Part shown: positions 1 to 11,429 of the stretch, piece after piece
How the letters are laid out: each line of letters opens with the position of its first letter
Numbering within the stretch: the stretch's first letter is position 1
Origin: Cokeromyces recurvatus
Lineage: Eukaryota > Mucoromycota > Mucoromycetes > Mucorales > Mucoraceae
Length of the DNA stretch: 64,000 bases
Assembly (NCBI RefSeq): GCF_025118155.1
Contig: NW_026251392.1
Coordinates: 186,001-250,000 of the forward strand
Direction of reading: 5' to 3'
Made by a program: the position numbers and the translations under genes
The notes under the pieces: generated by a model
The model's input: only the letters and a program-made list of their open reading frames with translations
Told to the model about the DNA's origin: nothing
Database searches by the model: none

Positions 1-499
1 TATAAATATATAATTGATTCTGTAGTCTTTATTATTGTCTTGAAAGATATAGTAGTGTGTCACTTTAGAATTCAACCATAGAGTAAAAAAGTAGTCTTTA
101 ACAACTTTACCTTTTAGGATTTCTTTATTCCAGTACGCTTTTATTATTATTTGGCCTTATAAATGGAAGCATTGTTCACAAATAATAGTAAAAGGGATTC
201 TGATTTTATAATAGGTCAAATACTTTTCTTTTGGATTTTTTTTTTAATAAACGTCATCATTGTAGTATATCCAATCAAATAATTCCATAGAATTATAAGG
301 TTATGCTAGTTGTATGTACAAGGGCGAAAAAAAAAAAAAAAAAAAGAGCAAATTGATGGAAAAAAAAGCAGCCAATTATATTAATAAACAAAGTAACATA
401 CACACATACAAATGAATATACACATATTTTTATCATTTCCTTTCTTTCTTTTTTAAAAAAAAAAATATACTACATTACCCTACAATTATATAATTACAA
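1..499. other. AT-rich upstream region of NDUFA12 gene
   Basis: No gene is visible. The stretch holds an A run of about 19 at 327-345, T/C-rich runs near 430-455 and AT-rich sequence up to the start codon at 500. It presumably contains the NDUFA12 promoter and 5' leader. Confidence 0.6.
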
Positions 500-1034
500 A
501 TGTCAACCATCGGACGTACATTAAAGAATTTTCTAAAGGTTGGACCTTCTAGTTACATTAAACAATTAGACACCATCGGTGATACTAAATGGGGTCGTCT
601 TGTTGGCACTGATGTCAATGGCAATAAATATTTTGAAAATCTTGATGAAATTTCCGGTACATGACAATAATAAATGAACAACAGCAATTTAAAGAAAAAA
701 AAAATACTAATTAGGGTTTTTATTAGGTCGTGAGCGTTGGGTTGAGTATGCAAGTAGTCAACCTGATAGTGGAGATATCACTCCTGAATGGTTAGCTGAT
801 TAATTTAATTTATAAATTTATATACATATACATCGATCTAATATTCATTTATTCAGGCACATGTGGTTAAATCGTCTTGTTCAAGAACCACCTACTGAAA
901 TGAATTACCAACCCAAGAAATGGTGGAGTGAGCCCATTCCCAACTTTTCTGGTACACCTAAAGCATTCAAAACGTATAACACTACCACAGTTAAATTAGA
1001 AGCTTGGGAGCCTATTGTTAAAGCTAGAGAATAA
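500..1034 (+). CDS. NDUFA12: NADH:ubiquinone oxidoreductase subunit NDUFA12 (B17.2 family)
   Basis: Accessory subunit of mitochondrial complex I, on the matrix arm of the inner-membrane enzyme. Three exons join in frame: 500-656, 727-790 and 857-1034, giving about 132 residues, close to the family's usual length. Visible family features are the N-terminal block with DTKWGRLVGTD-like sequence followed by GNKYFEN, the ERWVEYA block, the TPEWHMWL block and the C-terminal YQPKKWW segment. The TGG codon of PEW is split by intron 2. The ATG at 500 is the first in frame and directly starts the conserved region, so a long targeting presequence is not evident. The next gene on the same strand is another respiratory assembly factor. 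Identification by family pattern is strong. Confidence 0.9.
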
Positions 1035-1290
1035 AATATCTATATTGTGTTTTATTATTATTAGTAGCTACACTTATTTATTACACATTAAAAAAAAATA
1101 AAATAAAATAAAAAGAAAAAACAAATGACTATCTTTGCGCATGAAAGCAGCAGTAGCAAAGAATAAGATTTAATGGTCAAACTCCGCTTATTTTATCTTT
1201 TTATTATCATTATTAAAAAAAAAAAAAAAAAAAAAAAAGACGGCTATTACTGAGAGGAAAAAGGGACATTTATTTATTTTGTCAACAACA

Positions 1291-1728
1291 ATGTCATTTG
1301 CAAATACAAAACAACAAATTCATTCACTTTATCGATCTTACTTACGATTGATCAAAGAATGGCCCATAGATAGAGTGAGACCTAATCGAGACATGAAGCA
1401 AGTGTTAGAAAAAAGAGTGGAGGAATCATTCCGAAGAGGAGGCAATGCTAGTTTAGATTTAAAAAGGGCTCGTAAAGAACTTGAAGCTTTAGAAAGCTTA
1501 TTAGAGAATAATTATAAAGAAAAGGTGAATTGCATTTACCCACCCTATACTGGAAATTTCTTATTATTAACTTGATAATAATCAAAAAAAAAAAAAAAGT
1601 ATTCTATCTCAGATAAAATCCTTAAACCAGCAGGAAATCCCAATTATTATTCAAAATTGATATCTTCGTTAGAAGCAAGTAAAGATAAGCAAAAAAGGAG
1701 TATTTTTATGAGATTATTTGGAAAATAA
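1291..1728 (+). CDS. UQCC2: Complex III assembly factor, UQCC2/Cbp6-like LYR protein
   Basis: Small mitochondrial protein of the LYR superfamily, probably helping cytochrome b synthesis and bc1 complex assembly as UQCC2/Cbp6 does. Two exons, 1291-1524 and 1600-1728, give about 120 residues. The N-terminus carries SLYRSYLRL followed by KEWPIDRVRPNRD, which matches the YR..L/EWP/RD pattern of animal UQCC2. A basic helix with RRG and a second helix ending in NNYKEKY follow, also as in UQCC2. An in-frame TTG lies upstream at 1279, but the ATG at 1291 is the normal start. The intron ends in a run of A followed by G, with no pyrimidine tract. It could be another LYRM protein, but the EWP-RD block favours UQCC2. 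Confidence 0.75.
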
Positions 1729-1989
1729 ATCAATAATGTGATGTAAAAGAAGAAATCAATTCCTACTTCTTTTACGTGTTTGATAATATCATGCATATAA
1801 AAATATACATAAATGGATATTATTGATGATATAAAAATTTATATTAGACACGTGATTTGATTTTTTTTTTTTTTATAATATGATTATGATTATTATAAGG
1901 TTAATTTTATTTAATGATTATATATTTGACATAATGACGTATTTACAACCACCCAAGTAAGTGTTCTGATTAAATACTCTCTTTGACGA

Positions 1990-2815
1990 TTAAGAATCTT
2001 TCTTAGTATTATTATCTATTGTTGGTACAGTATGACCCAAGGCAGCGGAAGTAGCAGCACGACGAGCAGCAGATTCTCTGATAACATCCTGAACTTGATC
2101 TCTAGCTGCTTGCTTCTGCTTTCGATCTTTTTCCAATACAACACTATCTGACAATAAACTATGAAATTTATAATAAATACCTACCAACATGGAGATAAAG
2201 GCAAGTGCCAAGGTAGCCTTGAATGTAAGCTTTTTGAAATGAATGATGAAAGCCGTGAATAATTCAAAGGCACTGTTACGATGAGGGAAAGTCTTGAGAA
2301 GACCAAAGATAGAAAAGGATTCAATAAGGTCAATCACCAAGTTAAGTATAGGAAGCCATACACCAGGACGAATGGCTCGTGGAGCATCCTTAAAGGCCCA
2401 AGTACAGAGAGCAGTGATGGGGACTGTACGAGTGATAGCAAAGATAACATCATAGAATAAATAAGTCAAATAAGCTTGTCTACCTTTTGCACCATAACTC
2501 TTTAAAGCATAATAAACTTCATTAGCAGTTGAAGGACTTTGATATTCGAGAATATCCAAGGTTGGCTCACCATCTGCATCATAAGCCAAAGGATTGATAA
2601 TCTATATTATCTTTTTAGCTCTCCTTCTTATCAAACTTATCACGGAGAAAGAAAGAAAGTTTATGTGTGTGTTGACTTACCACTGAATACTTATAAAGTC
2701 GATCTAAAGTAATCTTGGCAATCACAACAGCAAATATAAGAATACGTGCATTGGTTACTGAGTTGGCTATAAGTCGAGTAAATTTAGGAAAGGGATCTAA
2801 GTTAAATTTTAACAT
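1990..2815 (-). CDS. Unidentified four-pass membrane protein
   Basis: I do not recognise this gene. Two exons on the minus strand (2815-2681, then 2601-1990) give about 248 residues. Hydrophobic segments lie near residues 23-38, 88-115, 128-150 and 174-191. A polar loop (about 50-87) separates the first two, and a charged, Lys/Arg-rich tail (about 195-248) ends the protein. The short N-terminus is mildly basic, so mitochondrial or ER membrane location is possible but unproven. Its neighbours are UQCC2 on one side and NOP6 then SURF1 on the other. The ATG at 2815 is followed at once by conserved-looking coding sequence, and the splice GT/AG pair restores frame. Confidence 0.75.
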
Positions 2816-3294
2816 GTCTTTTTTTTTTTGTTAAATAATGTAATGAGGGAAAAAAAATTTATTTAATAACATGTGTATTTTTATATGTTTTTTATATGTC
2901 AGAAATTAAATTTGTTCAACATAATAATGATGTTAAAAAAAAAAAAAAAAGTGACTTTACAAATATAGTTACTTCCAATAGTAAATGGTAATTTTCCAGG
3001 ATTTAACTGACATATTTATAAAGCTTAATTGGTATTTTTTTTTATACATGATATAAATCAAAAAAAAAAAAAAAAAAAACCATAATGAATATGCTTATAT
3101 AACAATTGCCTTCTTTTGTTGTCTTCAACACTAAATTCTTCTACTTTGTTAATTTTATTAGAAGGCTATTTATACTACTTGTATTTTTTTTTTTAGCTTG
3201 AAATACTATCATATATACACAATCTCAGTTATTATATAATAAAAGACAATCATCTGTACAACAAAAAGATTGTATAATAATTAGGCTTTGTTTA
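2816..3294. other. Intergenic region between the membrane-protein gene and NOP6
   Basis: No gene is seen. The stretch serves as the upstream region of the minus-strand membrane protein (start 2815) and the 3' flank of NOP6 (stop at 3295). It holds A runs near 2935-2950 and 3060-3079 and T runs near 2819 and 3186. Confidence 0.5.
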
Positions 3295-4137
3295 TTATTC
3301 AGGAAGATCTATTTGGTATGAAGACTGGGGCTCATTAAAATCGCCCTTTATTTTTTCATGCTTTTTAACCTTAAAAACAAAATGTTAGTATTAAAACGCC
3401 ATCTTATTTCATCTTATTTCTTACTCTTTCTTCTGCTAAACGCTCATTTTTCTTTTTCAGTTTTTCTTTTCGTACGTCACTCTTATTACCACCACCGCCT
3501 GCGGTTAATTCAACATTGATTTGTCTCTTTTTAAATAGTGTATGGTGAAAAGCTAATGCTTTCTATCAACAGAATCATTTTAATATCAGCGTTAACCCTT
3601 TTTTTTTTTTTTGTCCTTACATTAAGATCTTTGGCATTTTCAAACTCCATAAAAGCAAACCCTTTTGGCTTTTTAGTTATTTTATCTGTCATAAGACGTA
3701 TAGACTTGATTTCTCCAGCTGATTTAAAATGGATTTCAAGCTCTTCTTTGGTCGTAGTATAAGGTAAATTGCCTGCATATATAAATATATATTAGAATTA
3801 AATATTGTAATCATGAATCTTTTTTTTTTTTTTTTTTTTTACCAATAAAGATAATGTATCTATTGGCATTGGCATCTCTTTTCATCTTTTTATTTTTTCT
3901 CTTTTCAGATTCTTCTACATCGTCCGAGGGTACACTGATAGGTTCAGCTTTACGCTTTGTCTCTTTAACAGGTTGAAGATCAGTTTTTGATTCCTCTTTA
4001 GTTACCAATGGTGATTCTTCAATAGTTTCATCGGGTTGTGGCACGGCCATTTCTTCGGAAAATTGAGGCTTCTTGACTCTCTTTTTAAAAGCTTCTGCCT
4101 TTTTCTCTCTCTTTGATAGCTTTTTTTCTCCTGCCAT
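3295..4137 (-). CDS. NOP6: Nucleolar RRM protein, Nop6-like
   Basis: RNA-binding protein likely acting in small-subunit ribosome biogenesis in the nucleolus. Four exons (4137-3843, 3772-3621, 3562-3425, 3369-3295) give about 219 residues. The N-terminus is Lys/Glu-rich with a basic patch (KRKNKKMKRDANANR), followed by one RRM: RNP2-like YIIFIGNLPY and RNP1-like KPKGFAFMEF. After the RRM comes INVELTAGGGGNKSD and a basic tail, the same order as yeast Nop6 (RRM, then NVELT-GGGG, then Lys-rich helix). The last intron has a good CTAAC branch site, which supports the short final exon of 25 codons rather than read-through. It diverges from SURF1 across about 230 bp. Confidence 0.82.
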
Positions 4138-4366
4138 TATAGTACAAAAAAAAAAAGAAAAAAAAAATTTTTTTTTAATGATCAGTAAAAAGAAAAGAAT
4201 TGTTTTTTTTTTCTTTTCTTTTTTTTTTTTTTTTTTTTTTTTTTTTGACAAACTTATTATATGTATCGAAACAGTCACAAAGCATTATTTATTTCCTATT
4301 TTTTTTTTGGCCCCCCGCTTTTACTAAATAAACAACTATTACTCCATTCATTAAAAAGGGAAAACG
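4138..4366. promoter_or_regulatory. Shared divergent promoter region of NOP6 and SURF1
   Basis: The 229 bp between the NOP6 start (4137, minus) and the SURF1 start (4367, plus) contain A/T homopolymers, including about 28 T at 4219-4246, and one G/C patch at 4309-4318. Both genes must start transcription here. No consensus TATA box is asserted. Confidence 0.55.
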
Positions 4367-5480
4367 ATGTTGAAACGAATTGGCCAATCAAGTTTTTCAA
4401 ACTGTGTATGGAATACCAGATTCAATCCACCCATGAAAAGAGTTTTAACGACAATGACGAGTGAAGAAGTATATCGACCCAAAAAGAAAAAGTTTGGATT
4501 GGGTACTGCTTTATTATGCACCATCCCTTTTGTTACGTTTGGATTAGGAACATGGCAAGTTCAACGTTTACGTTGGAAGGTCAATTTAATATCTACTCTT
4601 GAAGATCGACTCGATAGAGATCCGATTCCTTTACCAAAACGTATAAAGTAAGTTTGTTTGACCCTTTCTTTTTTTTTTTCCCCCACCTCGAGTATATTTA
4701 TATACTAAATTCTTTTTCTCGATATATTTAGCCCTGATGTACTTGAGGAATATGAATATCGAAAGGTTTATGCAAAAGGACATTATAGACATGATGAAGA
4801 GGTTTTATTAGGTCCAAGGACGAGAGGAGATGGTAATGTAGGTTATTTTGTCATTACACCTTTTGAAAGAGATAATGGAACAACGATTTTAGTGAAGCGG
4901 GGTTGGATTGCGCCAGAAAAAAAGGAACAAAGTACAAGACCCGAGAGTTTAGAAAGAGGAGAAGTTGAAGTAGTTGGATTAATTCGTGTGAATGAGGAGG
5001 TAAATATATATAGAATAGAATAGAATAGACTTGTTTCCTTTTTTATACAAATTGATTGATTTTTTTTTAATTGTATAGAGAAATACATTTACACCAGATA
5101 ATGATATAGAGCATCATCAATGGTATTGGGCTGATGTAGAAACAATGGCTAAAATGGCCAATGCGCAACCTGTGATGATTGAGCGTGTATCATGTAAGTA
5201 AAATGAATACCCGAGAGATACCATTTTATTTTATACTAACATGTTCATTTATTTTATTTTGAACGAAAAAAAAAAAAAAAAAGATTCGTCGCCTTCGAAA
5301 GAATATAGTTTAATTGAAAAAGGGATTCCTGTTGGAAGATCACCTACAGTAGAGATTCGTAATCATCATTTGAATTATTTAATTACTTGGTATTCACTCT
5401 CTATTGCAACTTCCATCATGCTTTGGAAACTATTAAGAAAGCCTCCTGTCAGACCAAGACAACCAAGGCGATCTTATTAG
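4367..5480 (+). CDS. SURF1: Cytochrome c oxidase assembly protein SURF1/Shy1
   Basis: Inner mitochondrial membrane protein needed for complex IV assembly (haem a insertion into Cox1). Four exons (4367-4647, 4732-4999, 5079-5193, 5284-5480) give about 286 residues. A basic presequence-like N-terminus is followed by a first membrane segment (ALLCTIPFVTFGLGTWQVQR, with the family's G.WQ..R pattern). An intermembrane-space domain with the LLGPRTRGDGNVGYFVITPF and ILVKRGW signatures follows, then the C-terminal NHHLNYLITWYSLS motif that opens the second membrane segment, and a basic tail. The third intron splits a TAT codon and ends in an A run plus G. All family landmarks are present. Confidence 0.93.
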
Positions 5481-5604
5481 AAGAAGAAATAATAATAATA
5501 ATAATAAAATAAAAATAACATTTTTATTAATTAGATAGAAAGAAAGAGTGTGAGTGAGTGACTGAGAGTGGGAGGGGTATATCTATTCTTATGATTTTTA
5601 TACA

Positions 5605-7929
5605 TTATTTTCTATCTTCTTCAGTGTTCAGGTCTAGATCTGTTACACGTTTATAAAGTACATTTTTTAATTCATACACCATATTTTGTGAATCTAATTG
5701 AGCAGCTTTCTCTTCAGCCTATAAAGCAGCATGAATGAATACATGCATGACTCCCTTAGCTATTCTTGTTATTTATTTTACTTACTTCTCTTGCACGTCT
5801 TAATCTCATCTCTTCAATCCTTTCTTCTCTCTTCTTTTTACTTTTCTCTTTCCCATTCTTTTCAACTACACCTGCTACAGCTTCATAAACAGATGCCTTT
5901 GAAGCTAAAGGCAAGTTCAAAATATCAGCTACATCTTCTGCATCCAACACTATTCCTTTTCCTTCTTTTGTTTCTTCTTTGTCTTCTTCTTCTTCTTCTC
6001 CTTGTTCCCTTTGAGTGTCAATGGTTGTCGTATCTACCTTTTTTGTAGGAGATAAAAAGGATTCTAAAATAATCCTTCCGCTTTCCCATTCAGAAGTTAC
6101 AAATTCAAATTCCTTTTGGATTGACATGTATTCATGATAGAGGTTTTCTTTTGTTTCTATATATATAAAAAAAAAAAGATGTGTTTGTATTTTTTTTTTT
6201 TTGTTTGATTTGGTCAACTTATTGGTTCATTTACCTGAATTAAATTGCCGCACATGTTCGTTGCATAAATAAATTTTGGCTTCCAGTGTTCTTAATTGTT
6301 GTTCCAGAGAAGATAATTTATGCACAAATTTCTTGAGACGTTTGTCTTGTATTTGATGATCCGAATTTACTTCAGTTGTAGTTGCTGTACTCGTATTTGT
6401 ATTTCTATCTAATTTCATGTATGTATATTTATTAGAACAGTGGTGAAAATAGAAGAAAAAAAAATCGAAGAAAAAAAAAAAAAAAAAAAAAAAAACTTAC
6501 AAAATTCAGCATCAAGTGCTTCAATGATATCTTTTATACATTGTTCAGTTTCACAGAGCATTTTTTTCAATACGTCATTTACAATTTTCCATCCCTGTTG
6601 ATAATCTAATCGAATTAAAAAAGAATTACCATCATGACCTTCAGTATTAGTAGTATTAGTAGTAGTATTAGTAGTATTAGTAGCAGTAGTATTAGTAGCA
6701 GTAGCAGTAGCAGTAACAGTAGTAGTAGCAGTAGCAGTAGTCGTCGTCGTTGACATGTTTTCTAAAGCTAATAAATGAACCATACATTCTCTTCTTTTTA
6801 AATGCATAATTTGAGCCAACTTTTTTAATTGTTCAAGACTGTTATCATCATCATCATTATCATTATTGACAGCAGAAAGAGAGGCAATTGAATGTACATT
6901 ATACATGTCATAAAGAGTATTTACATTCTTTTTATGAACTACACTCATTAGATCTATGATAGCTTCTTCATAAATAATAAATGCTCTTCTTAGGATAGAT
7001 GCTAATCGTTGACGAAGTCTTTGACATTTCTTTTTAGAGGACTTCATTTGTTCAATACGAGAGATAGGTGAATATGGTTTTGATAAACGATATCCTCGAG
7101 AAACGAGTTCGATCTCTTGAATGGTGATGAATGCACGATGCATTTTTGTATCCAATTGATCACTATGATCCATAAAGGATTGAACTCGATCAAGAGCGAC
7201 CTGATAAAGTTCACGGATGGATTTACGTTGTCGATGACGATAATAAAAGAAAAGAGAAGTCGAAGTAGAAAAGAGAAAAGTGATGATAGGTAATTTTTGA
7301 GGTCTTAAAAAATAACGTTCGATACCAAACAAGATGGCAAGACTAGCGATGAGTTGTGTTGTTGTCGTACTACTCATGACAGTCGTGGTTGGTGTAGCTT
7401 GAAAGGGTAATTCAGGAAACTGTTGTTGTTGCTGCTTCTTTTGTTTTGAATTATTATTATTATTATTATAATGATGATGATGATGATGATGAACTGAAAG
7501 GGTTTCACTTAATAAGGGCGATGTTACAATCAAATATTTAAATTTTTCTTCAAAGGCTGATTCCTCTGTTCGAGGTAGTGAGATGGAAAAGGAACCCTAT
7601 TCGTAATTTCTTTAATTAGAGAGGAAAAAAAAAACCGAGAATTAATAAATGAAGTAAAGTTACATGTAACATGGAATGTCTCCACATTCTTAACATGCTT
7701 GGCCTTTCTTTTAATTGAGTTGTATTTATTGACAATGTAGGTTTTTCAACTTTTATTGTAGCTTCAGCTTGATCAATAGCTAATAGATATGTAAAAAAAA
7801 AAAAAAAAAAAAAAGGTTAAATAAAAACAAAAAAAGATATGTACAAACAAGATATGATTTTTTTTTTTTTTTTTTACATTGTAAATATTCTGCAAAAGGT
7901 GAATCTTCATATACAATAAATTCTGTCAT
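5605..7929 (-). CDS. Vezatin/Inp2-type myosin-binding membrane protein
   Basis: Probable membrane adaptor linking an organelle or the plasma membrane to myosin, as Inp2 does for peroxisomes. Six exons (7929-7878, 7779-7664, 7596-6501, 6408-6235, 6156-5786, 5718-5605) give about 640 residues. Order: a short conserved N-terminus; a low-complexity stretch (7 His, then Asn and Gln runs, about residues 92-115); two close hydrophobic segments (about 135-175); then the myosin-binding/vezatin-like region with IQEIELVSRGYRLS and PISRIEQ. A Thr/Ala repeat, a leucine-rich coiled coil with LEQQLRTLEAKI, an acidic Glu run and a basic C-terminal helix follow. The exact paralogue is unclear, so no symbol is given. 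Confidence 0.78.
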
Positions 7930-8149
7930 ATTAAATAATAAATGAAAAAAAGAAAAAAATAAAAAAAAAAAAGCCGATGAATTTTCTTTATTTAAATTAA
8001 AAGCTGGGGAATAAATTATGATTATTTGTCAAAATTTTATTATTTACAAAATAAATTATATGTGTATACATCTATTTTTAAGTGTGTATGTGTGTGTGTG
8101 TATACAAATATACATAAATAAAAAAGGGTAGGAATCTATATATAATAAA

Positions 8150-9164
8150 TTATATCAAAGGTACATTATAATAATATGAATACTTTGGAATTGGATTATA
8201 ATAACAAGAAGAAGGTAAGGCTGTTGTTTGTTGTTGTTGTTGTTGTTGATGATGATGATGGCTTATAAAGAAAGAGGATGGTATAGAGGTTAAAATGGCT
8301 TGCATAGGTGGTAAAGCAATAGCGTGTTGATTATCTTCTATAAATGTGATAGGAGGACTATAACGTTTTATTGAATCTTCTTCAAGTGAATAAATAGGAC
8401 TATGATAGTCACTTAGAGGAGATTGACTGCTTCTATATCCAGAAAGTTCTGTCATAGCAGAAGATATTGTTGAGTTACTTTGACAGCTTGATCTTCTAAG
8501 GTCTATTGAAGGCAATTCTATTTTATGTAAAGGCGCACAATAGAAAGGCAATTCATCTAATCTATCTTTCTTTTTATTCATTTCTTCTTGCTGTTGTTGA
8601 ATATTATTCTTTTGTTCAAGTAACAGACGACGTCCGAGTCTTCTATTGATTTCATAATGAATAAATTTTTGTTTTTCTTCAGAGTCTTCTATTCCAAATT
8701 TTTGTCTAGCTAATCTATACACTCTACAACGTAAATCATTTCTTTTATTTTTATCTCTATTTTCTGCTCTCCATTTACGCATTCTAAAAGAAGAAGAATC
8801 ATGTATTAGTATCATGAAATAAGAAAATAGGATATCTTTACCTTTCCGTTGTTTCTTGCCTGGAAGATATTTTCTTTGAATGACCTTTCCATCTCTTTTG
8901 GTCTCTGCTTCGAACATAAGGTATATTATGAATATTTGGGTTTTCCATATGACGTTTTCTAAATAGACAAGTAAGTAAGTAAATAAATATCATAACAGGA
9001 AAAGGAGAGAGAAAAAAAAATTTATTTATATATTTACAAGTTAGATCTTGTTGCAAATACTATTAAAAAAATGTAAATTATTTGCTTGAAATCATTTTAT
9101 TTATTACTTGGGACTTACTTTTTGGACATTGAGAACAAGCAAATATATTATTTTCTTCTGACAT
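8150..9164 (-). CDS. C2H2 zinc-finger protein with DUF3020-like basic region
   Basis: Probable transcriptional regulator. Four exons (9164-9119, 9059-9038, 8958-8842, 8783-8150) give about 272 residues. The N-terminus is a single finger: CSQCPKIFATRSNLKRH with a later His at NPNIH, so the two zinc-binding His are six residues apart, wider than the usual 3-5. Next comes a basic segment with MRKWRAENRDKNKRNDLRCR and RLARQKFG, which resembles the fungal DUF3020 family as I recall it. The C-terminal half is Ser/Pro/Gln-rich with a Gln run after four His, typical of activation regions. Exon 2 is only 22 nt and encodes the finger's helix start. The target genes cannot be inferred from here. Confidence 0.75.
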
Positions 9165-11276
9165 TTTTTTTATAAGGTATATTTTGACATGTTTTTATTA
9201 AAAAATCAAGAAACAAATTAAAGTAAGTAAAATAAAAAAGTTTAGTTTTTTTTTTTAAAAAATAAGAAAAGGGTTGTGTTGTATTTATATTAAACCAATA
9301 ATCAATAAAAATCAGGTCAAGATCACGTTGTCATTTTGAATTCTGTCATTACTTTATTTTTATTTTATTTTTCTACAAAAAAAAAAATTTAAATTTCAGA
9401 CTTATTATTTGTCTTCTTTTTTCTATTATTACTTATGTAATGTAAAGAAATATATGATTTTATATTTCATCATTTTACTTTCCTTTTTTTTTTTGTCAAG
9501 AGCGAAAGTGTACTAAAATAACAATTTATTCCTTATGTATTTATGTAAAGTCTGTCTGTATTCAAGTATATATGCATCTTTAATCCATCATGTTTTCTGT
9601 TATATAATAAAATAAATCTTTATCAAATAATACTTCTTTCTGTAATCATGTTTACTTGGACTTGTGTTCTGTAACTCTATTTCTAAATCATAACGGTTCA
9701 TAGTTCATCCGAAATAGTTTATATTACTACTGTTGATTTACGGTATTAGACTCCAGCTTCTAAAACATACGTGTATACATATTTACATTCAATGTCAAAA
9801 CAACGATTAATAGAGTAAGCATATATACGCAGAGACTGTATATGAAAGAGGTCTTTGAGCTAGTAATGATAATAAATTTAGTAGTAACATACTTTGTCTT
9901 GGTATTAGTTTATTTTTATTTTTGTTTAATTTTATTTACTTATTTTTGGGTCATTGTAATAATAATAGTAAAAAAAGGTATTTTGTGATAAATAAATAAA
10001 TTGTCTTCCTTTATCATAAATGCATATACATATTTATATAGGACAGTAAGAGACGTATTAGAATAGAGTAACTATCCTATCTCTATCAATAGAGTCTCGA
10101 TGCTTCGAATACATCACACCAATCATTACTACTATTGTGCAGTAATTCGATTACTCATCTTTATATTATTTGTATTTATGACGAATTTTATAGTAATTGT
10201 TATATTTAAAATAAAGAACAATAACGTGTGTATACATAGGAGAAAATGACGGGGGGGTAGGTAGGCTATAAAATTGGAATAAACTTAATATAGCTGCTAT
10301 CCTAGTACTATTACATATCTTAATTCTTTCTTTTTGTTAATATTCTTCTTTTTATACATTCTTTCCTTTTCATTTCACTTTTTTTTTTTTTCCTTCTTCA
10401 AGAAATAAAATGAACACTTGATTGAATATAGCCTTGAATAACTAATTATCTTATCATGGATATTATAAACTATTTATAGTTGAGATAACGTTCTCTTTGT
10501 TTTTGTTTTTATTAAAATATCTCTTATATTATTATTAGCAGTAGGGAAGTGGGGATTTAATTATTATTTGTAATAATTTGACCGCCAATAATACAGTATA
10601 AGATTACATAATACGTAAATGGCATTTACAATAACGAAACGAATCGAAATGAACTCAGTTTTAGCAGCAGTAATGTGATTAAATGATTTATCTGTTGTTT
10701 TTTTTTTTTTCTTTTTTCTTTTTTCGGATTAATTATTAATTTGCCTTCTTTCCTCTTATAAATACATATTTTTTTTTTTCGCCAAGAGGAATCTCGATTT
10801 TAAAATGTTTCAAAAATTTTAATACCAAATACTCGAATCCTGTGTGACTATTGAATTATGCGTATCAGAGTGTAGTCGTTGTCGTCGTTGTCGTCGTTGT
10901 CGTCGTCGTCATCTTGTGACTGTATGACAAGCTGTATTAGTATGAGTGTATATAAAAGCGTAAGTGTATGTAAGCAACACTTTACTAGATTCTCATTTAT
11001 GATTTCTTAAACAACTTTATTTGTTTACTCATTCATATTATTTTGAGTTTTCACATTCTATAATAATAATAATAATGTGGACAACATAATCAGGCAAAGA
11101 AGGATATAAAAAATTATCATGTAATGGATTAGAACTAATAAATTTTATCTTGCTGAAATATAACAGAAACCAATAAATAAGGTATATAAATTTACTTCTT
11201 ATAGTAAGAATTTATAAAAAACTGCTATTAGAATATAATTTTGTACATTTTAGGCAAAAACACGTCAAATCAGATT

Positions 11277-11321
<45 letters not shown>

Positions 11322-11429
11322 CAATGTCAACAATTGTTTATTGTTTGTAACTGGCAGCATTGCATATTCATTTTATTTTATTTTATTTTATTTTTTCTTT
11401 TATTTTTGTTTCTTTTCCTGTATTAAAGT
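9165..11429. other. Gene-poor interval, 2.3 kb
   Basis: No coding sequence is supported. It is AT-rich and contains a (GTCGTT)n-like microsatellite near 10874-10912, a TATATAAAAG element near 10949 and a 41-nt T run at 11281-11321 about 110 bp before the SEC14-type start codon. The right part may be a long promoter or 5' leader of that gene. Confidence 0.5.
11281..11321. repeat. Homopolymer T tract, 41 nt
   Basis: Uninterrupted T run on the plus strand, immediately upstream of the SEC14-type gene. It is the longest homopolymer in the window and may exclude nucleosomes at this promoter. Confidence 0.9.

Noticed and set aside
1279..1290. Upstream TTG as a possible earlier start of UQCC2
   Set aside because: A TTG start is not expected in a nuclear gene, and the ATG at 1291 leads straight into the conserved region.
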